From contig CBDFGN010000006.1 of assembly GCA_965247065.1 (NCBI GenBank), forward strand, positions 682,001 to 746,000: a stretch of 64,000 bases of DNA, read 5' to 3'. The notes beneath the pieces are model-generated. The model worked only from the letters and a program-made list of their open reading frames with translations. It was not told where the DNA came from and searched no databases. This document shows, piece by piece, positions 8,046 through 16,180 of the stretch (positions within the stretch are counted from its first letter, which is position 1; each line of letters begins with the position of its first letter). This DNA comes from CBDFGN01 sp965247065 (GTDB taxonomy: Bacteria; Bacteroidota; Bacteroidia; Cytophagales; Cyclobacteriaceae). The position numbers were made by a program, and so were the translations under genes.

Positions 8046-9089
8046 ATGGCATTTCGTCTTAAGGTTTGGAAGTTGGGACTCATCAGCTTCATACCGGTTT
8101 TGGTTTTCCTCTCATTATATTGGCCGGGACCGGAAAAAAGTGAAAGAGCCCATGGAATCAATGGAGTGAATTTTGTAGCTCCACGCAAACCCATCGGCCC
8201 GGAAGCCATGGAATCCTTGGTTCAAATCAATTCGGGCTGGATAGCGGTAATTCCATATGCTTTCTGTTGGCCAAATCGACCGGATATATACTACAATGTT
8301 CCCAACCAATGGTGGGGGGAGAGGCCGGAAGGGGTGATCAAAACCATAGAGTACGCCAGGGACAGAGGGCTGAAAGTAATGCTCAAGCCTCAAATGTGGG
8401 TGGCCGGAGATGGATGGCCGGGAGACCTCGAAATGGAGAGCCCGCGACAATGGAAGTTGTGGGAGCAAGACTACCGGGAGTACCTGATGGCCTATGTAGA
8501 TATCGCGGACTCCCTAGAGGTTGATATGATATGCATCGGTACCGAATTCCGGCAAGCCGTCAAACAAAGACCGGAGTTCTGGACAAAACTTATTGACGAG
8601 ATCAGAGGGCGATATTCAGGGAAGCTGACCTATGCTGCCAATTGGGACAATTACGAAAGCGTCTCATTCTGGCCCAAACTTGATTTGGTCGGGGTTGACG
8701 CCTATTATCCCCTCTCATCTAGCAATACACCTTCCACGGAAGAATTGGTAAAGGCCTGGCAACCACATCTTGACCAGATAGAAAAGCTGAACAAGAAGGT
8801 GAATCGACCGGTGATTTTCACGGAATACGGGTACCGGAGCATTGACCAAACCGCCCACAAGCAATGGGAGTTGGACGATGATAAAGGCCAACCCAACATG
8901 GAGGCGCAGAAGAATAGTTATGCGGCTCTTTATGCGGCGGTAAGTGATCGGCCTTGGTTCGAAGGCGGTTTTTTATGGAAGTGGTATGCTAACCACCAAA
9001 AGGCCGGGGGTAAGAAACACATTGGATTCACACCGCAAAACAAACCGGCCCTTGAAGTGGTTAAGATTCAGTTTGGCTTAAATCAGTAG
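8046..9089 (+). CDS. Membrane-anchored glycoside hydrolase, GH113-like
   Basis: A 347-residue TIM-barrel hydrolase. An N-terminal hydrophobic segment (~10-26, GLISFIPVLVFLSLYWP) suggests a signal anchor or uncleaved signal peptide facing the periplasm. GINGVNFVAPRKPI starts the barrel. ICIGTEFRQ (~160) and VIFTEYGYRS (~256) carry the two glutamates expected as acid/base and nucleophile in GH113 (beta-mannanase-type) enzymes. GGFLWKWY near the end is the final barrel strand. No mannan-use genes surround it, so the substrate is open. The next gene, a peroxiredoxin, starts 4 bases later and is probably co-transcribed. The family call is from motif pattern only. Confidence 0.75.
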   Translation: MAFRLKVWKLGLISFIPVLVFLSLYWPGPEKSERAHGINGVNFVAPRKPIGPEAMESLVQINSGWIAVIPYAFCWPNRPDIYYNVPNQWWGERPEGVIKTIEYARDRGLKVMLKPQMWVAGDGWPGDLEMESPRQWKLWEQDYREYLMAYVDIADSLEVDMICIGTEFRQAVKQRPEFWTKLIDEIRGRYSGKLTYAANWDNYESVSFWPKLDLVGVDAYYPLSSSNTPSTEELVKAWQPHLDQIEKLNKKVNRPVIFTEYGYRSIDQTAHKQWELDDDKGQPNMEAQKNSYAALYAAVSDRPWFEGGFLWKWYANHQKAGGKKHIGFTPQNKPALEVVKIQFGLNQ

Positions 9090-9093
9090 TGAG

Positions 9094-9585
9094 TTGGATC
9101 AGATATTAGAGGCAGGTAAGTCGATACCCGTATTTTCACTCCAAGATCAAGATGGTAATGAAGTGAGCAGTAGGGAAATGGTAGGCGAAAGAATATTGAT
9201 CCTTTATTTCTACCCCAAGGATTTTACCCCGGGTTGCACCCGGCAAGCGTGTTCCTTCAGGGATAATCTTCACGATTTCGTGGAGGCCGGGGCCCGAGTG
9301 GTTGGGATTAGTTGTGATTCTGTATCTACCCATCAGAAATTTGCCAAGAATTGTAGGCTGAATTACCCGCTCCTAAGCGATCCGAACCGTTTGGTGCACG
9401 GCCAATTTGGAATACCCACCAGTTTTTTCGGGCTTTTGTCCGGACGAGTTACTTTCGTAATCGATTTGGTTGGGGTCGTTCGGCACGTTTTTGAATCCCA
9501 ATATCAGCCCTTGAAGCACATTTCCAAGTCCCTTAAGTTCGTTAAGGACTTTCGGGCAGCTTCATACGGTGGTAATTTACGGTAG
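9094..9585 (+). CDS. bcp: Thioredoxin-dependent peroxiredoxin, Bcp/AhpC-TSA type
   Basis: This protein reduces peroxides with thiols. FYPKDFTPGCTRQACSFRD (~39-57) contains the peroxidatic cysteine in the PxxxTPGCT motif, with the resolving-cysteine position of the alpha type five residues later (TRQAC). VVGISCDSVSTHQKFAKNCRLNYPLLSD is the central TSA fold. At 163 residues it is close to BCP length. The only workable start is TTG at 9094, just after the preceding stop; no ATG lies upstream in frame. The tail from AASYGG onward looks variable, and the stop lies in a 17-bp tandem duplication. Confidence 0.85.
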   Translation: MDQILEAGKSIPVFSLQDQDGNEVSSREMVGERILILYFYPKDFTPGCTRQACSFRDNLHDFVEAGARVVGISCDSVSTHQKFAKNCRLNYPLLSDPNRLVHGQFGIPTSFFGLLSGRVTFVIDLVGVVRHVFESQYQPLKHISKSLKFVKDFRAASYGGNLR

Positions 9586-9610
9586 AAGGCACATTACGGT
9601 AGAAGGCGCA
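9577..9610. repeat. 17-bp tandem duplication at the peroxiredoxin stop codon
   Basis: Two adjacent 17-bp copies (9577-9593 and 9594-9610) differ at one base. The first contains the stop codon of the peroxiredoxin gene. It is probably a replication-slippage duplication. Confidence 0.7.
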
Positions 9611-9877
9611 CGAAAAATCCGTGATTCCCGCTGTAAAACTTCGTCCCTAACCCAGGCCGTTTGGTCATCTTGAGTTAGCCATGGAGGGGGAGGCCGATTG
9701 CAAATCCAGGGCCACTACCAATGCTGCCGATGCCGACAATTTCGCTTTTCCTACTGCAAAGTTGTCAAAGCCCTCCAGTCTTGAAGACCTATTAGCCAGT
9801 CCTTACTTCTACCCTACTTACATATCGAGAAAACTTAGAGTCCTCGGTATCCTTGAAAATCGAAACTACACACAAAA
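9611..9877. other. Intergenic stretch without a recognisable gene
   Basis: About 270 bases between the peroxiredoxin gene and a bidirectional terminator. An 81-codon plus-strand frame (9681-9926) runs through it and through the terminator hairpin. It has no recognisable domain and is judged spurious. Confidence 0.5.
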
Positions 9878-9911
9878 CAAAAAGCACTTCCCGAAGGAAG
9901 TGCTTTTTTCT
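9878..9911. terminator. Bidirectional rho-independent terminator
   Basis: A perfect inverted repeat (AGCACTTCC and GGAAGTGCT, 4-base loop) has A's on the left and T's on the right. It can end transcription from the GH113-peroxiredoxin pair and from the convergent outer-membrane protein gene that ends at 9935. Confidence 0.85.
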
Positions 9912-9934
9912 AGACGCAGCCGTTGAAAATTACC

Positions 9935-10708
9935 CTAAAAAGAACCAAACTTCAAAGTCAGAAAATAGTTGAACCCATCAAAAGCATCTGAAGATGTGGC
10001 TGCTAAGTCCAGATTTTCTGTAAAACGATATGTAACTCCCAAATTAATCCTAAAGTTGCGGGCGACGTTCACCTCCATAGACCCCCCTGGTTCAAAGTAC
10101 CAGAAGACATCCTCGTCAATAATGCCCTGGTCGATGTTGGTTTCGGTCCAGTCGTCATGGTAGCCCAACCAACCGGCGCCGCCAGCCACTGGAAAAGTGA
10201 CATGGACAATTTCATTGGACCAGAAAATTGGCTCCAGAAACAGCCCTCCATAACCTCCCAGAATTCTAACCGGTCCCGACGGAGTGACGTCATCAAAAGT
10301 AGCGGAGGGAATGATTCCTTGCCCTTCTAACCCTATTGCAATTGATCGACTCACGATCCAGCCTCCTCTAAATCCGGTCATCAGAACGTCACTGTCTCTG
10401 AATTCCGTGTATTTGAAATTCAGCGCACCGAAACCACCATTGTGTCCGTTATTCCGGGACATGGTTTTGATATCGTTACGGCTGGATTTTTTGTTTTTCT
10501 CTATGCTGGCCATGTGCCGTTGTAATTGGGCCAATTCCATTTCAGTGCTAAATAGTATCTGACGAGTTTCGTCTAGCTCCCCGCTTGTTTGTTCATACAA
10601 TTCCTCATAGGAAAGCGAGTCTACCCGACTATCCCCGGTAATTTCCTCCTGGGCCAGGCAAAAAAAGTTCACCAAGACCAACACAATTGAAAAAAATGCT
10701 ACTTTCAT
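9935..10708 (-). CDS. Predicted outer-membrane beta-barrel protein with a coiled-coil N-terminus
   Basis: The start at 10708 (MKVAFFSIVLVLVNFFCLAQ) gives a clean signal peptide with cleavage after LAQ; the longer frame adds eight residues before it. After the signal comes a ~55-residue acidic/charged helix (YEELYEQTSGELDETRQILFS...LQRHMASIEKNKK). Then come alternating aromatic beta-strands with a barrel-like C-terminus, ending FNYFLTLKFGSF. No enzymatic motif is seen. An IS1595-family element sits directly upstream and probably replaced or separated its promoter region. Its function is unknown; assignment to the outer membrane rests on the pattern. Confidence 0.7.
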   Translation of the reverse strand: MKVAFFSIVLVLVNFFCLAQEEITGDSRVDSLSYEELYEQTSGELDETRQILFSTEMELAQLQRHMASIEKNKKSSRNDIKTMSRNNGHNGGFGALNFKYTEFRDSDVLMTGFRGGWIVSRSIAIGLEGQGIIPSATFDDVTPSGPVRILGGYGGLFLEPIFWSNEIVHVTFPVAGGAGWLGYHDDWTETNIDQGIIDEDVFWYFEPGGSMEVNVARNFRINLGVTYRFTENLDLAATSSDAFDGFNYFLTLKFGSF

Positions 10709-10750
10709 CCTCATTAACCATATCAACCTCATTTACCAAAAGACAATATG

Positions 10751-11729
10751 CTAGTCCGCAATCGTACCACTAAACTGAGCTAAAGACAAGATTATCAAAC
10801 AGATTGGTTGAATACCTTCGATTGAGCTTATAACAGAACTCATCCAAATAGTACTGAAGGTACTTTTCTTTGATAACATGATAAATGCCCAGCAGGGTCC
10901 GCTTTGCATTTGCAATGGCTATGTGTACCCATTTGAGTTCATCGGCACCCTCCCAGGAGGATTTAAAACTCACGTGAACATCTACCAGGCTTTTCAAATC
11001 CACATAACCGGTGGATTGATCAGTGAACAAAACGCTGGCAGGATCAATGGCTTGGCTGACGACCTGCTGAATCGCCTCCTTGCTTTCTGAACGGTGAGCC
11101 TTCATCTTGAACTGCCCACAGAAATGCTCTGTGCGTCCGTCGATTTCCAATGGAAAGGATTCCGCCATTACAGTTACTTTTGATTTCTTTTGGCTTCCTT
11201 TGCCCCGTTTAAGCCTTTTCTTAACCCGTTTGGACGTACCGGTGGCGAAATAGGCATCGTCCAGTTCTACCATCCCGGCAAGTGTTTGAGTCCCATCGGC
11301 CTTTCCCATGGCTGCTCGTATTTTGCGCATCATCAACCAAATCGGCTCATAGCGTTTGTGGCCCAGTTGTCTTCTGACTTCATGGGCAGAAAACCCTTTC
11401 TTAGTGGAGCTCATCAGGTGAAAGGCTATGTACCAATACCAAAATGGAAGTTTGCTGCTCTGCAGTACAGTACCGCTTCGAAGGGTAGTCCTAAAACCGC
11501 ATTGCTTGCACTGAAACTGCTCTTTTCCGGAAAGCCAATAATGCGAAGGGTGACTGCATTTCTTGCAGATAATCCCTTTCCTGATCCGATACTCGCGAAA
11601 ATGATCACGGCACATCTGTTCATTGGGAAACCGTTTAATAAATTCTACAAGGTTCATGGCTATGTTTTTTTCAACAAGGTCGCCAAGCCCTCTGACAGCT
11701 TATGTCAATTGGGTATCTTTACGGACTAG
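10751..11729 (-). mobile_element. IS1595-family insertion sequence
   Basis: One transposase gene lies between imperfect terminal inverted repeats that begin CTAGTCCG (about 14 of 18 bases match at 10751-10768 and the complement of 11712-11729). An 8-bp direct repeat, AAAAGACA, lies at 10738-10745 and 11733-11740. This suits the 8-bp target duplications of the family, although it is separated from the repeats by 5 and 3 bases, so the exact ends are uncertain. It sits between the outer-membrane protein gene and the DUF2807 gene. Confidence 0.75.
10770..11657 (-). CDS. IS1595-family (ISXO2-like) transposase
   Basis: A 295-residue transposase. The N-terminal zinc ribbon has two CxxC pairs (ICKKCSHPSHYW...QCKQCGFRTTLRSGT, ~30-65), followed by the helical region typical of the ISXO2 group. 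The catalytic domain starts at VELDDAYFATG (~130), with later conserved positions at FTDQSTGY (~212) and near SWEGADELKWVHIAIANAKRTLLGIYH (~235-260). Length and layout are complete, so the copy may be active. The gene is read on the minus strand, away from the DUF2807 gene. Confidence 0.88.
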   Translation of the reverse strand: MNLVEFIKRFPNEQMCRDHFREYRIRKGIICKKCSHPSHYWLSGKEQFQCKQCGFRTTLRSGTVLQSSKLPFWYWYIAFHLMSSTKKGFSAHEVRRQLGHKRYEPIWLMMRKIRAAMGKADGTQTLAGMVELDDAYFATGTSKRVKKRLKRGKGSQKKSKVTVMAESFPLEIDGRTEHFCGQFKMKAHRSESKEAIQQVVSQAIDPASVLFTDQSTGYVDLKSLVDVHVSFKSSWEGADELKWVHIAIANAKRTLLGIYHVIKEKYLQYYLDEFCYKLNRRYSTNLFDNLVFSSV

Positions 11730-11787
11730 CAGAAAAGACAAAGTCAATTATGAAAGGTTTCCATCACGGACGAAAAAAATCGCGGCA

Positions 11788-12465
11788 ATGAAAATGACAA
11801 ATATGGTACTTCTAGTGGCCATTCTACCCCTTTTTGGAATAGCCCAGGACAAGGAAATCGAAATTCCTTCTTTCGCGTCATTAAAAGTCTTTGGCCCGTT
11901 TCGCGTTGTCCTGGAAGAAGGCGATACCGAGAAGGTCATCATTCGCTCAGCCGACACAGATCTTGAAAATATCGTGGTAGAGGTAAAAAATGGCCGGCTG
12001 AAAATAAAGTTTAGAGATGATATCTGGCGCAATGAAAAGCCCAGCGTAGAGGTACACTATAAATTGCTCAGTGAAGTTGTAGCTGAGGCCGATGCCCGGG
12101 TCAGGGTCGGCGGCGCAATCAAAACCGTGAGTCTCAGGATTAGTATTAGCTCTGGCGCCCAGGCTGACCTTGAATTGGATGTCAACCAGTTAGATGTTTC
12201 GGTAACCACCGGAGGCATGTTAACCCTGGTAGGTCAGGCCAATATTCAAGAAGCTAATGCGAATACTGGTGGGGAAATTGACGCTCTGGAACTTGATTGC
12301 AAAGAGGTCTACGTAAAAGCCGGTACCGGTGGCCAGGCCCGAGTACGAGCTTTGGAATTGATCGATGCCCGCAGTAGCATGGGCGGCCATGTGAGCTATA
12401 CGGGAAATCCAGAAATCCGGGATCACAATACCAGCCTGGGTGGTACGATCACTCGTGACCAATAG
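11788..12465 (+). CDS. DUF2807 (head GIN domain) secreted protein
   Basis: The start at 11788 gives a signal peptide, MKMTNMVLLVAILPLFGIAQ, after which the mature chain begins DKEIEIPSFASLKVFGPFRVVLEEGDTEKVIIRS. The rest is a right-handed, repetitive beta-solenoid-like pattern (VVEVKNGRLKIKF, VEVHYKLLSEVVAEADARVRV, and others) typical of DUF2807, an envelope protein family common in Bacteroidota with unknown function. The open frame extends back into the IS1595 element, but only the part from 11788 is native. The IS end lies ~55 bases upstream, so the native promoter may have been displaced. Confidence 0.85.
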   Translation: MKMTNMVLLVAILPLFGIAQDKEIEIPSFASLKVFGPFRVVLEEGDTEKVIIRSADTDLENIVVEVKNGRLKIKFRDDIWRNEKPSVEVHYKLLSEVVAEADARVRVGGAIKTVSLRISISSGAQADLELDVNQLDVSVTTGGMLTLVGQANIQEANANTGGEIDALELDCKEVYVKAGTGGQARVRALELIDARSSMGGHVSYTGNPEIRDHNTSLGGTITRDQ

Positions 12466-12491
12466 TGCGGGTAGACGTAAATCGAGTGAGG

Positions 12492-12599
12492 TTAAGTACG
12501 TGTGGCAAAGGTTTGGAACCAGCCCGCTTGAATCATTACAACACATACCATTCCCCAGACAAGGACAAAAGTTGCAAAAAACATAACAAAATTCACCAT
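12492..12599 (-). CDS. Possible 35-residue single-pass membrane peptide
   Basis: An ATG-started frame encodes 35 residues, with a hydrophobic core of ~20 (FVMFFATFVLVWGMVCVVMI) followed by QAGWFQTFATRT. An in-frame stop lies two codons before the ATG, so it is not the tail of a larger gene. No family is recognised. The frame may be real or chance; it is reported because otherwise this ~490-bp gap is unexplained. Confidence 0.28.
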   Translation of the reverse strand: MVNFVMFFATFVLVWGMVCVVMIQAGWFQTFATRT

Positions 12600-12954
12600 A
12601 GCTTAAAAAATACTTTCCATTGCTTGTTCAAAGATGCTTTGGTTCGAATGCATTGTCCTGTCAATACAATATCGAATCTTTCCTAAGTAATATTTTCCGG
12701 GAATTTGAAGGCTCGATGTTCTAAAGTACAGGTAATGAAACAAAATGGTTGCGTCGGTATCTGGTTGAAAGTAACAATTTAAATAAAAAATATTAATTTC
12801 TTAATAACAGTTCTCTAAAAAAACGAAAACGGGGTTTGGGGTAGCAATGCTCAAACCATTCCGACCGATGATTTGAAACCAGATAAGCGTATACCTCCCG
12901 GGCTCTTCCATATTGCTTATCAGAAATCCGGGCCTGGCGGTTGGATTCTTGGGA
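12600..12954. other. AT-rich intergenic region with no recognisable gene
   Basis: This stretch between the DUF2807 gene and the DUF819 gene is AT-rich around 12775-12825. No conserved coding frame, clear terminator or repeat was seen. It precedes the 3' end of the DUF819 gene, so it is downstream sequence for both neighbours. Confidence 0.4.
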
Positions 12955-14133
12955 TCACCCCTTTAGCAGCATCGCGAGCAGATAACCCAGGTAATTGCCA
13001 ACGGCGTAACCGATTATTCCTACTGAAATTCCAGGCACAATTACCTGCTTGTTGCCAATGGCCCCGGCCACAACGGGTACAAATGGAGGGGAGCAAATCA
13101 GCGCAGCCGATGTCACCATCATAGTGTCGGTATCCGTCTTAAGTAATCTGGACAGCAGCAGGTGTACCAGCAGGCTCCCGAAAAGGACATAAGAAACGTA
13201 CTTAAATAAAGGGGGAGCAAACCCCGAGAGAGTGGTAAGATCGGCCATAGAAGCCACGGCCAAACTAAAGATCAATATAAGGTACATGCCCAAATCAAAG
13301 GAAGATCTCCACCGGTTGACCTGGGGTATGATGGAAGCCCCAATTCCTAAACTGGTTATAACGAGAATCGCTACCGGCATATGATAGGTTTCTGAAAAAA
13401 GCAGTGAAATCCCTCCTCCGACGGCAATGATTGCGGTGGCCAACAGTAGGGCCAATGAACCCTCGGTAATACTCTTTTGATTTAAGCGCCCTTGGGATAC
13501 TTCAGATGAACCCACTCCCTCTAGGATCTCGGTGTACTCAAACGATGGAAGGAACAATAAAAATACTCTTTGACCAATCGTTATAAGGAAAAACATGTAC
13601 AGGGTTGAAAGTATTATGTCATAGGTGTGGGTGAGAACATAGGTTTGTGGATCCACTTCAAGCATCAGGTTTATAGCTGCCAAGTTGGGAGTCCCGCCGG
13701 AATAAACGGCAGTAAGCATTCCACCTACCTTCCATAGCTCATCCTGGCCCTCCGTGTGAAATATCAAATACCCCGAAACGACCATCGTCACTACTGCCAC
13801 CAAAGCTGAGGCCATGGATAGCAGGGTACCCCTGGCGAGCCGGATAACCCTTCTAAGATTGGCCGAGAAAAGCATCAGAGGTATGGCCAACGGAATGGTG
13901 ATCAGCATGAGCCACTCCTGGAGAGGCTTAGTTTCTTCGGGCAGCAGGCTCAAATTTCCAGCTAGAATCCCTAGACCATATGCCAGAACAACTGGCCCTA
14001 ATTTGCCCAAAAGGGAATTCCTTTTGCACAAAAACAGAAGAAGAAGAGGAGTCCCCAGGTAGAGTATGGTGACGACAACGAATTGCACTTCCAGCACGCT
14101 TGGGTTGGTCAGGTAAATTACGAATAATCGCAC
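12955..14133 (-). CDS. DUF819 family integral membrane protein
   Basis: A 392-residue polytopic protein with about ten hydrophobic segments. The PVVLAYGLGILAGNLSLLP segment (~47), VGGMLTAVYSGGTPNLAAINLML (~137-159) and the C-terminal AALICSPPFVPVVAGAIGNKQVIVPGISVGIIGYAVGNYLG (~345-385) are hallmarks of DUF819. The two-fold repeat of GGTPN- and PPFVPVVAGA-type loops suggests a transporter fold, but no substrate is known. The start codon is GTG at 14133. It stands alone and is divergent from the SDR gene. The call is by family resemblance; function is unknown. Confidence 0.8.
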   Translation of the reverse strand: MRLFVIYLTNPSVLEVQFVVVTILYLGTPLLLLFLCKRNSLLGKLGPVVLAYGLGILAGNLSLLPEETKPLQEWLMLITIPLAIPLMLFSANLRRVIRLARGTLLSMASALVAVVTMVVSGYLIFHTEGQDELWKVGGMLTAVYSGGTPNLAAINLMLEVDPQTYVLTHTYDIILSTLYMFFLITIGQRVFLLFLPSFEYTEILEGVGSSEVSQGRLNQKSITEGSLALLLATAIIAVGGGISLLFSETYHMPVAILVITSLGIGASIIPQVNRWRSSFDLGMYLILIFSLAVASMADLTTLSGFAPPLFKYVSYVLFGSLLVHLLLSRLLKTDTDTMMVTSAALICSPPFVPVVAGAIGNKQVIVPGISVGIIGYAVGNYLGYLLAMLLKG

Positions 14134-14249
14134 GTAATCCTATAATTCCAAATGTCAATCCCTGTACTTGAACTTGGTATCCTTAGTTTGCTCTGGGTAC
14201 TTGGTACTTGGTGCATTCTAGCTTATTTTAGCTTGACATTATTCAAGAT

Positions 14250-14903
14250 ATGCCTAAGAAACTCATACTTGTTGGGATGGGTCCCGGAATGGGATTGGCC
14301 ATAGCCAGCAAATTCGCTTCCCAGGGTTTTGAGATCATTCAATTAGCCCGGCGGGAATCAGCGCTGAAGCAATACGCTGAAACCCTGGGGCCTCAAGTCA
14401 AGGTCTCCTCCTACCCCGCAGATGTCTCCAACCTGGAGGGCTTGGCCTTGGTGTTTGACCAAGTACAGGCCGATCACGGTGAAGTCGACTTGCTGGTTTT
14501 CAACGTTTCGGTTTTGAACGAGGCCCCTCCCAGCACCTTGTCCATTGATGCCCTGATTAGTGAATTCAAGATAAATGTGGCCTCAGCCCTGGTTTGCGCC
14601 CAAAAGGTCATTCCCGGAATGAAAGGCCGGAGTAGCGGCAAAATTCTTCTGACCGGTGGCGGACTGGCCTTACAGCCTTTCTATCAATTCGCGGCACTGG
14701 GCATCGGCAAAGCCGCAATGCGCAATCTCACCATAAGCTTGGCCCAGGAACTGAAACCCCATGGTATTCATGTGGCCACAGTTACTATAAATGGTATGAT
14801 TGAAAAGGGAACACACTTTGATCCCGGCAAAATCTCTGAGGTGTACTGGAAGCTCTACCAACAGCCGGCCGGCAAACAGGAGGTGGAGGTGATCTACGAA
14901 TGA
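14250..14903 (+). CDS. Atypical short-chain dehydrogenase/reductase
   Basis: A 217-residue Rossmann protein. The nucleotide motif is GMGPGMGLAIA (~8-18) instead of TGxxxGIG. ADVSNLEG (~50) and the NVS segment in LLVFNVSVLNEAP (~75) follow the SDR plan. The catalytic positions are unusual: where Ser and Tyr-x-x-x-Lys are expected it has LLTGGGLALQPFYQFAALGIGKAAMRN, so the lysine is kept while Tyr is replaced by Leu and Ser by Gly. It may be an SDR with non-classical chemistry or a binding protein. It lies upstream of the peptide export locus, separated by ~145 bases, and a link is not evident. Confidence 0.7.
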   Translation: MPKKLILVGMGPGMGLAIASKFASQGFEIIQLARRESALKQYAETLGPQVKVSSYPADVSNLEGLALVFDQVQADHGEVDLLVFNVSVLNEAPPSTLSIDALISEFKINVASALVCAQKVIPGMKGRSSGKILLTGGGLALQPFYQFAALGIGKAAMRNLTISLAQELKPHGIHVATVTINGMIEKGTHFDPGKISEVYWKLYQQPAGKQEVEVIYE

Positions 14904-15047
14904 TTCCGGGGTCCGGTCGCCAAAACAGAGATTTGAATTCGCCATATTTCTAAGATGCAGAATTAGTTCCAACCCGTAAGACAGAAAATCCTCTACTGCG
15001 GGTAACATCTTCTCGCCGGATGCAATTAACTCAAAAGTTTGTTTCCG

Positions 15048-15308
15048 ATGCGAAAGATCACATCCCGCCAAATGGCCGTTATCCGTGGAGGGCAAGTTGC
15101 CAAATTCTCCATCAAGTCGGACTGGGGCGATCTTGCCAATCAGCCAGCTACCGAATGTCTAATTCTTGATCCGGAACCCTTAGCGATAGAACAAAGTTGT
15201 AGTTATTTACAGTTTTGGATTTTTCCGACACTATCATTCCATCCGGGAATGATGATCTCAATTTCCCAACGTGTGTGCTTTCGCCTTTTTGTAAAAAAGC
15301 CCTGGTGA
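15048..15308 (+). CDS. Candidate double-glycine leader peptide precursor
   Basis: An 86-residue frame starting MRKITSRQMAVIRGG. The leader fits the LSxxELxxIxGG consensus cut by C39 peptidases: I(-12), T(-11), Q(-8), M(-7), I(-4), G(-2), G(-1). The remaining ~71 residues carry three cysteines and end FVKKPW. The stop lies one base before the membrane protein gene of a C39-type export locus, which is where substrates are often encoded. The downstream half has no recognised family, so the mature length and activity are unknown. The leader match is direct observation; substrate status is inferred. Confidence 0.5.
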   Translation: MRKITSRQMAVIRGGQVAKFSIKSDWGDLANQPATECLILDPEPLAIEQSCSYLQFWIFPTLSFHPGMMISISQRVCFRLFVKKPW

Positions 15309-15309
15309 C

Positions 15310-15736
15310 ATGAGGAATGCCATGATCCGATTCTTCTCGTTCGACAAACGGCTTTACTTCTTAATCCTTTGCGTCGCGGGTATCTTAATAGCGTTCCTCA
15401 ATCAGAGGTTGATGTTTAATGAGAGGGTCTACTGGAATTCCTTTGGGAATCAACTTACGCTGATGCGCATTCAACAACTCATGGCCGAGCAGCGCCGATG
15501 GCTTTGGTTGATTTATTTGCTTATCCCGATTGCTTACCTGCTCAAATTGGTCGCGGTAAGTTTTTGTCTAACTGTGGGTTCCATCCTTTATGAAATGATG
15601 GTCCCATTTCGTCACCTCTTCCGAATTACGTTGATCGCAGAAGCCATATTTCTAATTCCGGCCATGATAAGGATCTATTGGTTCTCGAATGTGAGTACTG
15701 AATACGGATTAATGGAAGTAAAGAATTGTACGTCCC
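15310..15736 (+). pseudogene. Export-locus membrane protein, 5' part, split by an IS3 element
   Basis: The frame starts MRNAMIRFFSFDKRLYFLILCVAG and has three to four membrane segments (~12-30, ~63-90, ~98-120) before entering the IS3 element, where it soon stops at 15742-15744. The matching 3' part lies past the element from ~17036. Membrane proteins of this kind, about 190-200 residues long, commonly accompany peptidase-domain ABC transporters in Bacteroidota (from memory of such operons); their role is unknown. The insertion should abolish a full-length product here. Confidence 0.65.
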
Positions 15737-15773
15737 TGATATAGGTTGACCACTTTTTAAACGATCGACTTAT

Positions 15774-16172
15774 ATGAAAGCAACCCAAAAAGCCATTCGA
15801 AAGAAGCGAGTATTCAGTGATGAATTGAAGCGGGCCATTGTTACGGAATTTGAAAGTGGAAAGTACAGTGTCCCTCAACTGGAGAAACTTCATGGGATCA
15901 ACAACGCGAACATTTACCGTTGGATCTACAAATTCTCTACCTTTAACGAGAGAGGCTATCGAATTCTGGAGATGAAAAAAAGCACTACATCAAAGGTTAA
16001 CGATTTAGAAAAACGGATTAAGGAGTTGGAACGTGTGGTAGGTCAAAAACAGATCAAGATTGATTATTACGAAAAGATGATCGATCTGGCCAAGGAAGAA
16101 TTGGATATCGATCTGAAAAAAAACTTCGACACCCCACAATCAACTGGTTCCGGAAAAACCAAAGGAAAGTAA
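15774..16172 (+). CDS. IS3-family transposase OrfA (HTH)
   Basis: A 132-residue DNA-binding subunit. An N-terminal helix-turn-helix (RVFSDELKRAIVTEFESGKYSVPQLEKLHGINNANIYRWIYKF, ~12-54) recognises the IS ends. A long leucine-zipper-like helix follows (KVNDLEKRIKELERVVGQKQIKIDYYEKMIDLAKEEL, ~75-110). It ends 8 bases before orfB. No obvious slippery A6G site was found at the junction, so orfB may be started independently. It looks intact. Confidence 0.85.
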   Translation: MKATQKAIRKKRVFSDELKRAIVTEFESGKYSVPQLEKLHGINNANIYRWIYKFSTFNERGYRILEMKKSTTSKVNDLEKRIKELERVVGQKQIKIDYYEKMIDLAKEELDIDLKKNFDTPQSTGSGKTKGK

Positions 16173-16180
16173 ATTTCTCG

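Noticed and set aside
9681..9926. An 81-codon plus-strand frame after the peroxiredoxin gene
   Set aside because: It runs through the terminator hairpin, has no family resemblance and an odd composition. Judged chance.
14670..15095. A 141-codon minus-strand frame across the SDR 3' end
   Set aside because: Most of it is the antisense of the SDR gene. The part beyond shows no family, and the plus-strand peptide precursor is a better explanation of that region.
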